39,013 bases of DNA from a virus: IMG/VR virus record IMGVR_UViG_3300025536_000148, positions 1 through 39,013 of that record; one strand, written 5' to 3'. The notes under the pieces are model-generated. The model searched no databases. It was not told where the DNA came from and saw nothing but the letters and a program-made list of their open reading frames with translations. Positions 38,380 through 39,013 of this stretch are shown here, one piece after another (position 1 is the first letter of the stretch; each line of letters opens with the position of its first letter). The translations under genes and the position numbers were made by a program.

Positions 38380-38408
38380 TTGACGCGTGGTTTCATTGTG
38401 TGTAACGT
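38380..38408 (+). promoter_or_regulatory. Promoter of the rightward early operon
   Basis: TTGACG at 38380-38385, a 17-base spacer and TAACGT at 38403-38408. It is followed after 24 bp by the ATG of the repeat-protein gene. The spacer and -10 contain TTGTGTGTAACG, similar to the CAGTGTG half-sites, so the CI-like protein may control it. The rest of 38266-38432 holds no gene that I can support. Confidence 0.72.
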
Positions 38409-38432
38409 ACCTCCAACACTACGGAGGCGAAG

Positions 38433-39013
38433 ATGCAAACAATTGAAAAATCCACCTACGAATACGACGCCGAGGGCCGCGAGGTTGCCTGCGTCTTTGG
38501 CCAGGACCCGAAGAACCCGCGCTCCTGGCGCAGAGAGTACGACGCCGAGGGCCGCGAGGTCTCCTGCGTCTGTGGCCAGGACCCGAAGAACCCGCGCTCC
38601 TGGCGCAGCGAGCGCGACGCCGAGGGCCGCTTGGTCGCATGCGTCTATGGTGACGACTCCAAGAACCCGGACTCATGGCGCAGCGAGCGCGACGCCGAGG
38701 GCCGCTTGGTCGCATGCGTCTATGGTGACGACTCCAAGAACCCGCTTTCCTGGCGCAGAGAGTACGACGCCGAGGGCCGCGAGGTCTCTTTCGTCTGTGG
38801 CCAGGACCCGAAGAACCCGCGCTCCTGGCGCAGCGAGCGCGACGCCGAGGGCCGCGAGATCGCACGCGTCTATGGTGACGACCCTAAGAACCCGGACTCA
38901 TGGCGCAGCGAGCGCGACGCCGAGGGCCGCGAGGTCTCTTTCGTCTGTGGCCAGGACCCGAAGAACCCGCGCTCCTGGCGCAGCGAGCGCGACGCCGAGG
39001 GCCGCGAGATCGC
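38433..39013 (+). CDS. YD-like 25-residue tandem-repeat protein (5' part, runs off the end)
   Basis: The start is ATG at 38433, with GGAGG five bases upstream and a promoter at 38380-38408. The leader MQTIEKST is followed by head-to-tail 25-residue units. Each unit reads roughly [YRS]-E-[YR]-DAEGR, then V(A/S)-x-V-x-G-x-D, then P-x-SWR. Joined to 1-316 the gene encodes 263 residues with ten units and ends in RDDGR. The YxYDAEGR core recalls RHS/YD repeats, but the unit is longer and the protein has no signal peptide, so membership of that family is only a resemblance. It is the first gene of the rightward early operon. Its function is unknown; possibilities are a host-interaction or anti-defence protein (inference). 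Cys residues recur at one position in several units. Confidence 0.85.
   Translation, partial: MQTIEKSTYEYDAEGREVACVFGQDPKNPRSWRREYDAEGREVSCVCGQDPKNPRSWRSERDAEGRLVACVYGDDSKNPDSWRSERDAEGRLVACVYGDDSKNPLSWRREYDAEGREVSFVCGQDPKNPRSWRSERDAEGREIARVYGDDPKNPDSWRSERDAEGREVSFVCGQDPKNPRSWRSERDAEGREI
38457..39013 (+). repeat. 75-bp tandem coding repeats
   Basis: Units begin at 38457, 38532, 38607, 38682, 38757, 38832, 38907 and 38982, then continue at 149 and 224 across the junction. There are ten units in all, each 75 bp (25 codons), without spacers. Adjacent units alternate between Q-D-P and D-D-S/P variants, and part of the array repeats as a 150-bp pair, indicating recent unequal exchange. Confidence 0.9.
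38909..39013. repeat. Terminal direct repeat, right copy
   Basis: Exact copy of bases 1-105. Removing one copy gives a circle of 38,908 bp. It is more likely an assembly overlap than a physical terminal repeat, because it falls mid-gene rather than near a terminase site. Confidence 0.9.

Noticed and set aside
38457-39013. 75-bp repeats as a CRISPR array
   Set aside because: Units are contiguous, have no spacers and stay in one reading frame.
38433-39013. Diversity-generating retroelement with variable repeats
   Set aside because: No reverse transcriptase gene or template/variable repeat pair with adenine-specific changes is present.

Overview
The window reads as an essentially complete genome of a temperate, short-tailed (podovirus-type) dsDNA phage, about 38.9 kb. 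Its first and last 105 bases are identical, so it is probably a circular or circularly permuted molecule cut inside a gene. The join lies in a tandem-repeat gene, so closure and repeat number are less certain than usual. The host is most likely a Gram-negative, GC-rich proteobacterium, possibly an alphaproteobacterium. Evidence for this is the nested inner/outer-membrane spanin pair, signal-peptide proteins, an O-antigen ligase/polymerase homologue and a tRNA-Ser(GCU)-type attachment site. The host genus cannot be read from the sequence.

Layout. (1) 38.38 kb across the junction to 6.98 kb, plus strand: an early operon starting at a good sigma70-like promoter (38380-38408). It begins with two paralogous proteins built of 25-residue YD-like repeats and a pentapeptide-repeat protein. 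A chain of very small ORFs with ATGA-type overlaps follows, then an ERF annealing protein, a YqaJ exonuclease and a small protein with an SSB-like acidic tail. After an Ala-rich repeat protein come an excisionase-like protein and a tyrosine integrase. (2) 6.99-7.06 kb: attP, the 3' half of a tRNA-Ser gene. (3) 7.2-10.9 kb, minus: lysis and accessory genes (spanins, holin, M23 peptidase, metallophosphoesterase). (4) 10.9-27.0 kb, minus: virion genes, namely tail appendage, internal virion proteins, P22 gp10-like tail protein, adaptor, N4-gp56-type capsid, scaffold, portal and large terminase. An O-antigen ligase gene is embedded among them. (5) 27.0-31.6 kb, minus: a cassette of secreted proteins, a glycosyltransferase and an HslV-like Ntn hydrolase between large and small terminase. 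Clusters of a CTAGGTCG motif in opposite orientations lie at or near its two sides. (6) 30.6-31.1 kb: a non-coding block with a hairpin and a 16-bp palindrome. (7) 31.7-34.2 kb: a mosaic accessory region with a HigA-like regulator, a truncated IS1595-type zinc ribbon and small ORFs on both strands. (8) 34.3-37.8 kb, minus: the replication operon, from a Cro-like regulator through a strong terminator to a NinG-like protein and the replication initiator. (9) 37.9-38.3 kb, plus: a CI-like repressor.

How it fits together. The Cro-like and CI-like genes are divergent, with both promoters placed so that the mRNAs would begin at or next to the start codons. The CI side leads into the repeat-protein/recombination/integration operon, the Cro side into replication. 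The long minus-strand block from terS to the lysis genes is the late region. Cargo genes for envelope modification (O-antigen ligase, glycosyltransferase, LamG protein, small secreted proteins) suggest lysogenic conversion or surface remodelling. The most unusual parts are the YD-like repeat proteins, the O-antigen ligase inside the structural operon, and the terminase-splitting cassette with its CTAGGTCG repeats.
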